Source: Actinomycetota bacterium (GTDB lineage Bacteria; Actinomycetota; Acidimicrobiia; IMCC26256; PALSA-610). From it: 45,601 bases of DNA. Of this stretch, positions 17,061 to 29,419 are shown in pieces. Below the pieces are notes generated by a model that was given only the letters and a program-made list of their open reading frames with translations, was not told the DNA's origin and made no database searches. Made by a program: the position numbers and the translations under genes. The stretch covers positions 1 to 45,601 of the forward strand of contig SXIR01000075.1 in NCBI GenBank assembly GCA_005772765.1, written 5' to 3'. How positions within the stretch are numbered: the stretch's first letter is position 1; each line of letters opens with the position of its first letter.

Positions 17061-18317
17061 TCAGGTCGGCGGCGCTGGCATTGCCCACGCAAAGGTCGAT
17101 GCCGTGTCATCGTTGGCTGCCAGCGCCAGTACGACGAGTTCGGACGCCCGAGGACCTTCGGGCCAACGCAGCCGAAACGTCCGAGTTTCGCCACGATCCA
17201 CACCCAACGTCCGCAATCCGACGAGGTACGCAATCCCTCCACGATCCACGGCCACGGCAACCAGCGAGATTCGACAGCGGTTGACGTGCGCGACCGGGCA
17301 GGCGACGTCGACGGTTGCCCGTCGTCGCGTTGCGAGTACCGCCTGCACTTCGGGTGTTGCCCGAAACTGCGTTCCGGCGGCAAGGATCGTGGCTTGAGCG
17401 GCGCGCGGCTTCCCAGTGAGCAACGCATCGACCCCAAGGGACAGCAATCGTCGCCACTCGTCGGGCGCATCGTCTTCGGTGCCGTTGAACCACACCCACA
17501 CTGCAAGACCATCCGCGTGCGCGTCGTCGACGAACTGTTGCGTCACGACCTCGATGCCGCTGAACACGGGTGGTACTTGCAACACGCGGTGATGGGGCAT
17601 TGCGTCACGGGTCGCAAACCACTGCACCGTCTCGTCGAGACCCGGGCTGGTCGCGATGTCCGGAGCGATCGCCTTGAAGTGCGCCAGAATCTCGTCGTCG
17701 AACGACGCGACCAGGAACCGATCGCGGCGGCCATGGGTGTCGATGAAGTCGGCAAGCGCCTTCGCCGCGTCCAACCCATCGGGGCCGTCCTTGATCTCGA
17801 CGTCGAGCAAGCGGGTCGGAAACGACGTCGCGACCTGCTCCAACGTCGGGATCGTGAAATCGTCGGGACCGAATCCCTCGGGTGCCGCCCGATCGCCGGT
17901 GCGAATGCCGCGCATCGTGTACGCCTCGGCCGGCTGGTCCTGGCATCTCCAGCAGTTGGGAACGAACCAATAGGCGTTGTCGAGCGTCTGGAGTTCGGCG
18001 GCGGTTCGATCACGCATCGGACCGTTGGCTTCGGTCGTGCGATCGACCGTGTCGTCGTGGTGCACCATCAAAACGCCATCGGCGCTCAGCCGGACGTCCA
18101 TCTCGAGCACATCCGTGCCCGCACGAACTGCGGTCTTCATGGCGAACAACGTCGAGTGCGGCGCTTCCAGATCACCGCCGGCGTGCGCGACGTTCAACAC
18201 TCGCCGTTCGGCCCACGGATCAGCCTCCGCCGCCACACCGACATGGGGAGCCGTCACCGCACCGAGCAGGCTGACCAGGCAGAATCCGAGCGAGCGAACC
18301 GTCCGACGTAAGCGCAT
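17061..18317 (-). CDS. Secreted glycerophosphodiester phosphodiesterase
   Basis: A 418-residue protein with an N-terminal signal peptide (about 1-30, ending GVAAEA). The GDPD barrel begins NVAHAGGDLEAPHST, with the catalytic His, followed by DVLEMDVRLSADGVLMVHHDDTV carrying the metal Glu/Asp and second His. DVEIKDG and WVWFNGT continue the barrel. It would hydrolyse glycerophosphodiesters outside the membrane to glycerol-3-phosphate and an alcohol. After about residue 310 a C-terminal beta-rich extension with paired cysteines (VACPVAHVNRCR) is added, of unknown role. Divergent from the SDR at 18397. Confidence 0.85.
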   Translation of the reverse strand: MRLRRTVRSLGFCLVSLLGAVTAPHVGVAAEADPWAERRVLNVAHAGGDLEAPHSTLFAMKTAVRAGTDVLEMDVRLSADGVLMVHHDDTVDRTTEANGPMRDRTAAELQTLDNAYWFVPNCWRCQDQPAEAYTMRGIRTGDRAAPEGFGPDDFTIPTLEQVATSFPTRLLDVEIKDGPDGLDAAKALADFIDTHGRRDRFLVASFDDEILAHFKAIAPDIATSPGLDETVQWFATRDAMPHHRVLQVPPVFSGIEVVTQQFVDDAHADGLAVWVWFNGTEDDAPDEWRRLLSLGVDALLTGKPRAAQATILAAGTQFRATPEVQAVLATRRRATVDVACPVAHVNRCRISLVAVAVDRGGIAYLVGLRTLGVDRGETRTFRLRWPEGPRASELVVLALAANDDTASTFAWAMPAPPT

Positions 18318-18396
18318 CTCGTGACCGTAGTGCGACCGTGCGTGGTCGGGCTAGGTTGCGCCGCCGACCGAGGGCAGTTGTGACATAGGAGTGACG

Positions 18397-19185
18397 ATGG
18401 CGCTGGAGAAGTTCCGGGTCGACGGGAAACTTGCGATTGTCACCGGCGCGGGGCGGGGCATCGGCGCCGCGACTGCATTGGCGCTCGCCGAAGCCGGCGC
18501 CGACATCGCGTTGACGAGCCGAACCGCCGAGCAACTCGAGATCGTCGCAACGCAGGTACGGGCGATGGGCCGACGGGCGTTCGTGTTCCCCGCGGACATC
18601 AACGAGAACGAGCAGATGGAAGCGTTCGTCCACGCCGCGATCGAAGCGCTCGGCGGCGTCGACATCGTGATCAACAACGCCGGCGGAACCCCGCCTCGGC
18701 CCTTCACGGCAACGAGCGCCGGCTACCTCGAGCGTTCGTTCCACTTCAACGTCACGACGGCGTTCGTGTGCACCAAGGCCGCCGTGCCGACGATGCTCGA
18801 ACGCGGTGGTGGTTCCGTCGTCAACATGACGTCCGCGATCGGACGACTCCGCGACCGCGGTTTTGTCGCGTACGGCACCGCCAAAGCCGCAATGACCCAC
18901 ATGACGCGTTTGCTGGCCGCCGATCTCGCACCGAAGATTCGCGTCAATGCCATCGCGATCGGGTCCACCGCGACCAGCGCGCTCGAGACCGTGCTCACCG
19001 ACGATGCCATCGTCAGCGAGATGGTCGCCAAGACGCCATTGAAACGACTGGGCGAACCCGACGACATCGCCATGGGCGCGCTGTATCTCGCCAGTGACGC
19101 AGCTGGTTGGATCACGGGCAAGATCATCGAGATCGACGGCGGTCTCGAGGAGGCCAACCTCGCGCTCAACTTGCCCGACGTGTAG
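18397..19185 (+). CDS. Short-chain dehydrogenase/reductase (FabG-like)
   Basis: A 262-residue SDR. ATG 18397 is preferred over GTG 18391 because AGGAG (18387-18391) is well spaced for it. TGAGRGIG (16-23), NNAG (93-96), Ser146, Tyr159 and Lys163 are present. SRT at 41-43 after the second strand predicts NADP use. The C-terminal region GWITGKIIEIDGG is typical. It leads a co-directional cluster with the SnoaL-like gene, the enoyl-CoA hydratase and fpg. The spacing to the next gene (84 bp) leaves room for a separate promoter. Confidence 0.85.
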   Translation: MALEKFRVDGKLAIVTGAGRGIGAATALALAEAGADIALTSRTAEQLEIVATQVRAMGRRAFVFPADINENEQMEAFVHAAIEALGGVDIVINNAGGTPPRPFTATSAGYLERSFHFNVTTAFVCTKAAVPTMLERGGGSVVNMTSAIGRLRDRGFVAYGTAKAAMTHMTRLLAADLAPKIRVNAIAIGSTATSALETVLTDDAIVSEMVAKTPLKRLGEPDDIAMGALYLASDAAGWITGKIIEIDGGLEEANLALNLPDV

Positions 19186-19269
19186 CCCCAGCCCCGTCCT
19201 GCCGCCGACCAGCCCGCTGACCGACCCGCGTAACGGACCCCGTTCGCCGACGACTTTCGAGGAGAGACC

Positions 19270-19707
19270 ATGACCGATCACACCATTCGCAACAAGCAGA
19301 TCGTCGAAACCTTCTGGACAACGTTGTACACGCGCGACTTCGAAGCCGTCGGTGCCATGATGGCCGAGCACGGCGAGTACACCGACGTCTTCACTCCCGA
19401 CGACGATGTCGCCATCGGCGCGACCCAAGTCGCCGCGCGGTTGCGACTCGGACTCGAACCCCTGAGCGATATCCGCCATCACCCGAGGCTCATGGTCGCC
19501 GAAGGGAACGCGGTGATGTTCGAACACGCGGAGGAATGGCATTGGCACACCGGCGAATCCTGCCTCGTCAGGTTCGTTTCCGTCATGGAGTTCGATGACG
19601 ATGGCAAGGTCGTGAGATGGCACGACTATCCCGATCTTCAGCTGTTGCTGTCGAGCGCGCCGCAATGGTGGATCGAGCACATCATGGCCGGATACGAACG
19701 TGCCTGA
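19270..19707 (+). CDS. SnoaL-like / limonene-epoxide-hydrolase fold protein
   Basis: A 145-residue protein with a predicted cone-shaped alpha+beta barrel of the NTF2/SnoaL type (VETFWTTLYTRDFEAVGAMM, HPRLMVAEGNAVMFEHAEEWHWHTG, VSVMEFDDDGKVVRWHDYPDL). The family contains cyclases, isomerases and epoxide hydrolases. The Asp/His-rich pocket is compatible with LEH-like chemistry, but the reaction is unknown. GAGGAG sits close to the start (19259-19264). Its last 8 bp overlap the enoyl-CoA hydratase start at 19700, so the two are probably co-translated. Confidence 0.75.
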   Translation: MTDHTIRNKQIVETFWTTLYTRDFEAVGAMMAEHGEYTDVFTPDDDVAIGATQVAARLRLGLEPLSDIRHHPRLMVAEGNAVMFEHAEEWHWHTGESCLVRFVSVMEFDDDGKVVRWHDYPDLQLLLSSAPQWWIEHIMAGYERA

Positions 19708-20482
19708 ACTCGGGTTGGTCGGATACGAGGTCGTCGACCACGTTGCGACCATCACGTATCAGCGACCCGAGAAGTTGAACGCGATCAACGGCGCGATGCG
19801 CGACGAGTTGAACGCGACCTGGCAGCGTTTTCTCGCTGACGACGACGCGTGGGTCGCGATCGTCACCGGTACTGGTCGTGCGTTCTGTGTCGGCGCCGAC
19901 CTCACCGACGGCAACAGCGCGGGCGTGTTTCCCGGTTCGTTCTTCGAGATGCCAACGGTCAACAGCTTCGAGAGCGGTCTCGAAGTCTGGAAACCCACGA
20001 TCGCGGCCGTCGGGGGCTACTGCCTCGGCTACGGACTCACTGCGGTGGCTGCCTGCGACTTCGTGATCGCGGCCGACGACGCCGAGTTCGGAATGCCCGA
20101 AGTGTTGCTCGGCGTGCCGACGATCGTCGGCGCCATCCGACTCCCCCGCCGCATCGCGAACCTGCAACACGCCCTCGAGCTGTTGCTGACCGGCGATCGG
20201 TTCGACGCCGCCTGGGCGCTCGACGTGGGTCTCGCGGGATGGGTGGTGCCCCGCGCCGACCTGCTCGACGCGGCGACCGACCTCGCCCGGCGATTGTGCC
20301 GCGGCGGGCCGCTTGCCGTGCGCGCTGTGAAGGAGATGGCGTATCGCGGCCAAGAACTTCCGTGGACCGACGCGGTACGTTTCGGCGAAACCCTCCGCCG
20401 CTTCGTCGCGAACACCGACGACGCGCGCGAGGGCCTGGCTGCGCGGCGCGAACGCCGAGCGCCGACGTGGCGCGGACGCTGA
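19700..20482 (+). CDS. Enoyl-CoA hydratase/isomerase family (crotonase fold)
   Basis: A 260-residue crotonase starting at GTG 19700. RPEKLNAIN near the N-terminus, GRAFCVGADL for the CoA adenine contact, GGYCLGYGL for the oxyanion hole and FGMPEVLLGVPTIVGA with the catalytic Glu position are all visible. It overlaps the SnoaL-like gene by 8 bp. Beta-oxidation or degradation of an unsaturated acyl-CoA is the family role; the substrate is unknown. Confidence 0.85.
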   Translation: MPELGLVGYEVVDHVATITYQRPEKLNAINGAMRDELNATWQRFLADDDAWVAIVTGTGRAFCVGADLTDGNSAGVFPGSFFEMPTVNSFESGLEVWKPTIAAVGGYCLGYGLTAVAACDFVIAADDAEFGMPEVLLGVPTIVGAIRLPRRIANLQHALELLLTGDRFDAAWALDVGLAGWVVPRADLLDAATDLARRLCRGGPLAVRAVKEMAYRGQELPWTDAVRFGETLRRFVANTDDAREGLAARRERRAPTWRGR

Positions 20483-20514
20483 CCCGACCCGACCGACCCG
20501 ACCCACCCGACACC

Positions 20515-21342
20515 GTGCCCGAACTTCCCGAAGTCGAAACGATCCGTCGACAGCTCTCGCCCGTCTGGTCGGGACGTCGCATCGTCGACGCCTGGACCTA
20601 CGGAACCCCGAAATTCGCCGCCGCCGTCGACGCGATCGGCGCGCGGGTCGAATCGATTGGACGACGCGGGAAATACCTCATGGTCGAACTCGACGACGAC
20701 CGTCAGCTCGTCATCCATCTCGGCATGACGGGTGTGCTGCGGGTCGGGTCCGGTGCCGAGCCCGACCCGTACCTGCGCGCGAGCTGGTCGCTCGACAACG
20801 GAACGATCGTCGAGTTCCAAGACGTCCGCCGTTTCGGCCGCGTCGCCGTGGTCGCTCGCGACGATCACTCGTCGTTGCCCACACTGCACGAGCTCGGGCC
20901 CGAGCCCCTGTCGGATGACTTCACGGCCGCTTCGCTGTACCGGTCGTTGTCCGCCAGTCATCGCGCGATCAAGACCCAATTGTTGTCGCAGCGACCGGTG
21001 GCCGGCGTCGGCAACATCTACGCCGATGAGGCGCTCTGGCACGCGCGTGTCCACCCGGCGGCACGTTCGATCACGCGACCGCAAGCCACTCGACTCCACA
21101 CGGCGATTCGTGAGGTGTTGGCCGCCGCCGTAGAACGCCGCGGAACGACGTTGCGCGATTACCGCACCTTCTCGGGCGAGCGCGGCGACAATCAACACGC
21201 GCTCGTCGCGTACGGGCAGGGTGACGCACCCTGCGCTCGCTGCGCTCGGGCACTGCGAACGATCACGCTCGACGCGCGGACCACGACGTTCTGCGCAACG
21301 TGCCAACGACTCCCGCGCGAACGGCGCTTCGATGGTGCGTGA
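20515..21342 (+). CDS. mutM: Formamidopyrimidine-DNA glycosylase family (Fpg/Nei)
   Basis: A 275-residue base-excision repair enzyme. GTG 20515 gives MPELPEVETI; removal of Met leaves the catalytic Pro and Glu. RRGKYLMVEL carries the conserved Lys, HLGMTGVLRV follows, VGNIYADEALW is the H2TH region, and the C-terminal zinc finger is CARC...CATC. It removes oxidised purines such as 8-oxoguanine and cuts the abasic strand. It lies 32 bp after the enoyl-CoA hydratase, perhaps by read-through, and ends 3 bp from the convergent yqgE stop. Fpg versus Nei2-like paralogue cannot be fully settled. Confidence 0.88.
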   Translation: MPELPEVETIRRQLSPVWSGRRIVDAWTYGTPKFAAAVDAIGARVESIGRRGKYLMVELDDDRQLVIHLGMTGVLRVGSGAEPDPYLRASWSLDNGTIVEFQDVRRFGRVAVVARDDHSSLPTLHELGPEPLSDDFTAASLYRSLSASHRAIKTQLLSQRPVAGVGNIYADEALWHARVHPAARSITRPQATRLHTAIREVLAAAVERRGTTLRDYRTFSGERGDNQHALVAYGQGDAPCARCARALRTITLDARTTTFCATCQRLPRERRFDGA

Positions 21343-21345
21343 GAC

Positions 21346-21894
21346 TCAGTTCGCGGCTGGGTCGTCGGGGTAGTTCGCGAACCACCGGAGGGTGCCGACC
21401 TGGCGGCCGAGCACCGCATGCCACAACTCGTCGGGGTGGGTGACGAACACGTCTTCGGGCTCGGCGGTCAGCACCCACCATGCATCTTCGGCGAGTTCGC
21501 CTTCGAGTTGGCCGCTCGACCAGCCGGCGTAGCCCGTGAAGACGCGGACGCGTCCCAGGTCGTGCGGCGGATCGTCGAACGGGTCCACGACCCCGATGTG
21601 TTCGAACACGACGGCGAACGAACTCGTGCTCGCCGGCGTCGGCCGCTCGCCGAGCACGAACGCCGATCCTGGCTGCACCGGGCCACCGCCGAAGACGACC
21701 TCGGGGTCGGCGACCTGGTCGGCCCACTCGGGGACGACGTCGACCACCGCCAACTCCGACGGTCGGTTCAACACCAGTCCGAGCGCGCCCTCCTCGTTGT
21801 GCTCGAGCATCAAGATGACAGTGCGAGCGAAGTTGGGGTCGTCGAGCCGCGGGGTGGCGACGAGCAGCGACCCGCGCGTCCAGAACCGTTCCAC
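21346..21894 (-). CDS. YqgE/AlgH family protein (UPF0301)
   Basis: A 182-residue protein with the family marks GSLLVATPRLDDPNFARTVILMLEHNEEGALGLVLNRP split over residues 8-46, then VFGGGPVQPGSAFVL and RVFTGYAGWSSGQLEGEL, and a C-terminal RWFANYPDDP. The family fold is known but its biochemical role is not settled. It converges on fpg with a 3-bp gap. A tandem repeat and hairpin separate its start from the giant surface-protein gene. Confidence 0.88.
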   Translation of the reverse strand: MERFWTRGSLLVATPRLDDPNFARTVILMLEHNEEGALGLVLNRPSELAVVDVVPEWADQVADPEVVFGGGPVQPGSAFVLGERPTPASTSSFAVVFEHIGVVDPFDDPPHDLGRVRVFTGYAGWSSGQLEGELAEDAWWVLTAEPEDVFVTHPDELWHAVLGRQVGTLRWFANYPDDPAAN

Positions 21895-21941
21895 ACCGCG
21901 ATGATCGCGCAGCGCGTGCGTCGATCAGCGCGCGGACGACT

Positions 21942-22007
21942 CAGTCGGCCCACACCCGATGGACGGGGACGACGCAGTCGGCCCACACCCGATGGGCGGG
22001 GCCGACT
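21942..22007. repeat. Two 33-bp tandem repeats
   Basis: Both units start CAGTCGGCCCACACCCGATG and differ at a few later bases. They lie in the 134-bp gap before the giant surface-protein gene's 3' end. Confidence 0.85.
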
Positions 22008-22008
22008 G
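21975..22008 (-). terminator. Terminator hairpin of the giant surface-protein gene
   Basis: CAGTCGGCCC (21975-21984) pairs with GGGCCGACTG (21999-22008), 21 bases beyond the minus-strand stop. The 5' arm is part of the second 33-bp repeat, so the repeat duplicates one terminator arm. Confidence 0.65.
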
Positions 22009-22028
22009 AGATGCGAGGTCAACATCGG

Positions 22029-26474
<4,446 letters not shown>

Positions 26475-26628
26475 TCTCGACCCCCCGAGATTCGCTCATG
26501 GACCGAGCTCGGCCCTCCGGCCGACGCCCAAACGCGAAGGATAACGACAACCTTTCGATTTGTCGCCGGTTCACCCGAGTTTTCCCCGAATATGGCGATT
26601 TTCCGGTCAGGGGCCGTTTGCCGTTCGC

Positions 26629-27123
26629 TCAGGCGGACGGGCGGGTCGGGGGCAACCCGAGTTTGGTGTGATCCCAGGTCACGGTGCGCTCGACCGCGAG
26701 TTTGACGACGTAGCGCTTGCGCAGCATCAACTCGACGAACGGGCGCATCTCCTCGGTGTACGCGCCGTTGTAGCGCTCGAACACCGACACGCCGAGTTCC
26801 CACATTCGGTCGGGGTCGTCGACGATCTCGCCTTTGCCCACCAGCGTGATGCCGCGCAGTTCCTCGTAGTAGTCGCCGTCTTCGATCATGACGGTGAGGT
26901 TCGGATTCCGCTCGAGGTTGCGGACTTTTTGGCTCTTGGACTTGGTCTCGAACGCCAACGCGCCTTCGAGGAAGCCGTACCACATCGCGACCGCGTGGAT
27001 GCTGCCATCCGGGTTCACCGTGCACATCGACGCGGTGCGACGGCCCGCGAGGAACGTGTCGATCTCGGCCTCGGTCATCCGAATCTGGTTCCGCTGGTTC
27101 TGCCCACCGAATGCCTGGGTCAC
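26629..27123 (-). CDS. PPOX-class F420/FMN-dependent split-barrel protein
   Basis: A 164-residue protein of the pyridoxamine-5'-phosphate oxidase-like split barrel. RTASMCTVNPDGSIHAVAMWYGF and KSQKVRNLERNPNLTVMIEDGDYYEELRGITLVGKGEIV are the typical strands and cofactor-binding helix. In actinobacteria such proteins often bind F420 rather than FMN. GTG 27123 is preferred because AAGGAG (27128-27133) is well placed, although the frame is open far upstream through a repeat-derived, Arg-rich extension. Substrate unknown. Confidence 0.8.
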   Translation of the reverse strand: MTQAFGGQNQRNQIRMTEAEIDTFLAGRRTASMCTVNPDGSIHAVAMWYGFLEGALAFETKSKSQKVRNLERNPNLTVMIEDGDYYEELRGITLVGKGEIVDDPDRMWELGVSVFERYNGAYTEEMRPFVELMLRKRYVVKLAVERTVTWDHTKLGLPPTRPSA

Positions 27124-27468
27124 TGTTGCTCCTTCGGTCGCGGCGGCGCATCGGCGTGCGGCGATCCGTCGACGGGTCGTGGATGCGCCCGGTGCGCCTC
27201 GTAGGTCTGGTTCTAGCAAGAGGTTGACCAACCCTGCTCGACCAACCTGCCCCGCCAACCTGCCCCGCCAACCTGCCCGGCGAACCTGCCCAATGCGCTG
27301 CCCGATCGTCACGCGGCGCGGTTTCATCGACCACATCGCGTGAGCACCTCGGATGGTTCCGCCGTCACCGACCACCGTACGTGAGAAAGGGTTCGCTGAC
27401 CTGCGCCGTCGCCGCTGCGCGCGCACCGTGCGAACCGCCGAAGCAAACGGCCGTATCCGCCGATCGAG
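27124..27468. other. 345-bp gap with tandem repeat, divergent promoter region
   Basis: No gene is supported here. It holds the 13-bp repeat array at 27226-27291 and the upstream regions of the split-barrel gene (minus) and the sigma-factor gene (plus). No clear operator dyad was seen. Confidence 0.6.
27226..27291. repeat. 13-bp tandem repeat (CGCCAACCTGCCC)
   Basis: Four near-perfect units (27240-27252, 27253-27265, 27266-27278, 27279-27291), preceded by a degenerate 14-base unit. Non-coding as far as can be judged. Confidence 0.85.
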
Positions 27469-28050
27469 ATGACGGTGACTGGAAGCGGGCCGGAGTTCCG
27501 GGGAGATTTCCCGAGCACCCTCGAGGCTGCCCAAACGGGTGAAGCCTGGGCGATGCGTGCGATGTTCGACTGGCTCGGCGCGCCCGTCGCCGGGTTCCTC
27601 CGCTCCCGTGGTGCGCACGACCCCGACGGTTCCGCGAACGAAGTGTTCCTGCGGGTGTTCCGCACCGTCCACACGTTCCGGGGCGACGCGTACCAGTTCC
27701 GGACCTGGGTCTTCACGATCACCCGGAACCTCCTGATCGACGAACGACGCCGTGCCAGCCGACGAGTCGAACTGGTCTTCGACGACGGTTCGGGACGCAG
27801 CCTCGCCGAACCGACCGGAGACGCCGAAGACGACGCGTTGGCGCGACTGGGCGACGACCGGGTTGGCGAGTTGCTCGCGTTGTTGTCGCCCGAACAACGA
27901 GAAGTCATCGCGCTGCGCGTGATCGCAGACCTGAGTTTCGACCAGGTCGCGGCGATCACCGGGCGTGGTTACGAGGCGGTGAAAGCCCTCCATCGGAGGG
28001 GAATCTCCGCGTTGGCCCGAGCGCTCGAGCGCGAGGGAGTACCGCGATGA
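27469..28050 (+). CDS. ECF-type RNA polymerase sigma factor
   Basis: A 193-residue sigma-70 family protein. Region 2 (about 25-100) includes ANEVFLRVFRTVHTFRG and FRTWVFTITRNLLIDERRR for core and -10 contacts. Region 4 (about 130-185) has LLALLSPEQREVIALRVIADLSFDQVAAITGRGYEAVKALHRRG split over that span, for -35 recognition. Its stop overlaps the start of the next gene (ATGA at 28047-28050), so the two are translationally coupled. The partner is a membrane protein and would by position be its anti-sigma factor. Confidence 0.9.
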   Translation: MTVTGSGPEFRGDFPSTLEAAQTGEAWAMRAMFDWLGAPVAGFLRSRGAHDPDGSANEVFLRVFRTVHTFRGDAYQFRTWVFTITRNLLIDERRRASRRVELVFDDGSGRSLAEPTGDAEDDALARLGDDRVGELLALLSPEQREVIALRVIADLSFDQVAAITGRGYEAVKALHRRGISALARALEREGVPR

Positions 28051-29357
28051 ACACGGATGACGTTCATCTTCCTGACGACGTACACGGAAGTCCGATGCCG
28101 CAGAGCCCTGAACCATTCGAATCCGAGACCCTGCTCCCCGAGCGCCGATCGGGCGCGCGTTCGCACCGTCGCGGCCGTGGCCGCCGGCGCACCGACGCGA
28201 GAGACCTCGCCGCCACTCCCGAAGTCGCTGTGGTGGCCGAGCCGGCCGAAGCGCCTGAGACCGTCCGCCTGGCTGCGGTGACGACGCTTCCGCAGGCAGC
28301 GCCCGACGACGATGCCGCCGGGTTCGAGGTCGCCGAGTTCTTCGAGTCGTGGCGGGCGGCCGTCGACCGTCCGATTCGAGTCAATGCGTCGCTGGCCGCG
28401 TTGTTGGAACACGGCATCCGACGCAACGAGGACTCAGCGGAAACGATCGCGACATCACACGACGACTCCAACGTCGTCGACCTCGCCGCAGCGCGTGAGC
28501 GCGGACGCGTTCGCCGAGCCGTGGTTCGCGGCGGCGCGATCGGGGTTGCAGCGATCACGGTATCGGGAGGACTCGCAGCCGCGGGCGTGCTGCCGTCTCC
28601 GGTTCAGCGCGCCGTCACCAACGCCGCACACGTTGTGGGCATCGAAATCGACCAACCCGTGCGGCCCTCGATTGGCGAAGCCACGACGACCGACAGCGAG
28701 GCACCGGAACCGCCGTTCAGCATTCCGCCCCGGCGCACCACACCGGTCGCGGTCGAGACGGTTCCCGCGGCCGGCGGCAGCGATTCGGACTCCGACGCAG
28801 AACCGACGCCGCGCACTCCGACCGACTCCGGCACGCCGGGCACGTCGAACGATCGTCCCGTCGACACGGACGACAAGCCGAAACCGACAACACCACCGTC
28901 GAAGGACGACGATCCCGACGACCCGAACGATTGCACCGGCGACGAATGCAAGCCTCTGTGCCAGACGATCGATCCGACGACGGGTGAGCCGATCGCGCCG
29001 TGGAAGCAACGTCACAAGTGCAGGCCCTGCCCGAGCGACTTGGCATCGGCACCAAGTGGCGTGGACGCCGCGTTCGGTCGCGGCGTGCGGCCGCAGCATC
29101 ACTGCCGGCCCGACGGACGCGCATCCGACAAGCCGCAGTCACCCCACCAGCCGACCGCCCGGAACGCGAACACGCCGAACGACCGCGAACCCAAACGCGA
29201 CGGCAACCACGTCGGCGACAAGAACGCCAGCGGCACGGCCAACGCCAAGGGCAAGACCAACGCCAAGGGCAAGACCAACGCCAAGGGCAAGACCAACGCC
29301 AAGGGCAAGACCAACGGCAACGGTGGCCGACCCAAACGCACGCGCGCTAACGCCTGA
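28047..29357 (+). CDS. Membrane protein coupled to the ECF sigma factor, possible anti-sigma
   Basis: A 436-residue protein. An acidic then Arg-rich N-terminal part of about 155 residues, with a short helical block EVAEFFESWRAAVDRPIRVN (94-113), faces the cytoplasm. One membrane span follows at about 158-181. The outer part has Pro/Thr/Asp-rich linkers, a cysteine cluster (CTGDECKPLC and later CRPC, about 293-335) and a basic tail with four NAKGKT repeats (399-422). It lacks a recognisable zinc anti-sigma HxxxCxxC motif, so the anti-sigma role rests only on the 4-bp overlap with the sigma gene and the topology. The Lys-rich repeat could touch anionic surface polymers or nucleic acid. Confidence 0.6.
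   Translation: MNTDDVHLPDDVHGSPMPQSPEPFESETLLPERRSGARSHRRGRGRRRTDARDLAATPEVAVVAEPAEAPETVRLAAVTTLPQAAPDDDAAGFEVAEFFESWRAAVDRPIRVNASLAALLEHGIRRNEDSAETIATSHDDSNVVDLAAARERGRVRRAVVRGGAIGVAAITVSGGLAAAGVLPSPVQRAVTNAAHVVGIEIDQPVRPSIGEATTTDSEAPEPPFSIPPRRTTPVAVETVPAAGGSDSDSDAEPTPRTPTDSGTPGTSNDRPVDTDDKPKPTTPPSKDDDPDDPNDCTGDECKPLCQTIDPTTGEPIAPWKQRHKCRPCPSDLASAPSGVDAAFGRGVRPQHHCRPDGRASDKPQSPHQPTARNANTPNDREPKRDGNHVGDKNASGTANAKGKTNAKGKTNAKGKTNAKGKTNGNGGRPKRTRANA
29241..29312 (+). repeat. 18-bp tandem repeat encoding NAKGKT
   Basis: Four exact copies of AACGCCAAGGGCAAGACC at the 3' end of the membrane-protein gene, followed by a degenerate unit. Confidence 0.95.
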
Positions 29358-29419
29358 TCGCACCCCTGCCCGCACGCGGGCGGCGTCGGATCACGATCGC
29401 AGGCGCGAGACTGCCGAGC

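Noticed and set aside
18220-19755. 511-residue minus-strand frame opposite the SDR and SnoaL-like genes
   Set aside because: Antisense to two recognisable genes, with no motif of its own.
27196-27216. Second KstR-type site around GGTTCTA
   Set aside because: The left half of the palindrome is missing.
27124-28116. Extension of the split-barrel protein through the 13-bp repeats
   Set aside because: AAGGAG directly before GTG 27123 and the normal family length of about 160 residues favour the short form. The extension is repeat-derived and antisense to the sigma gene.
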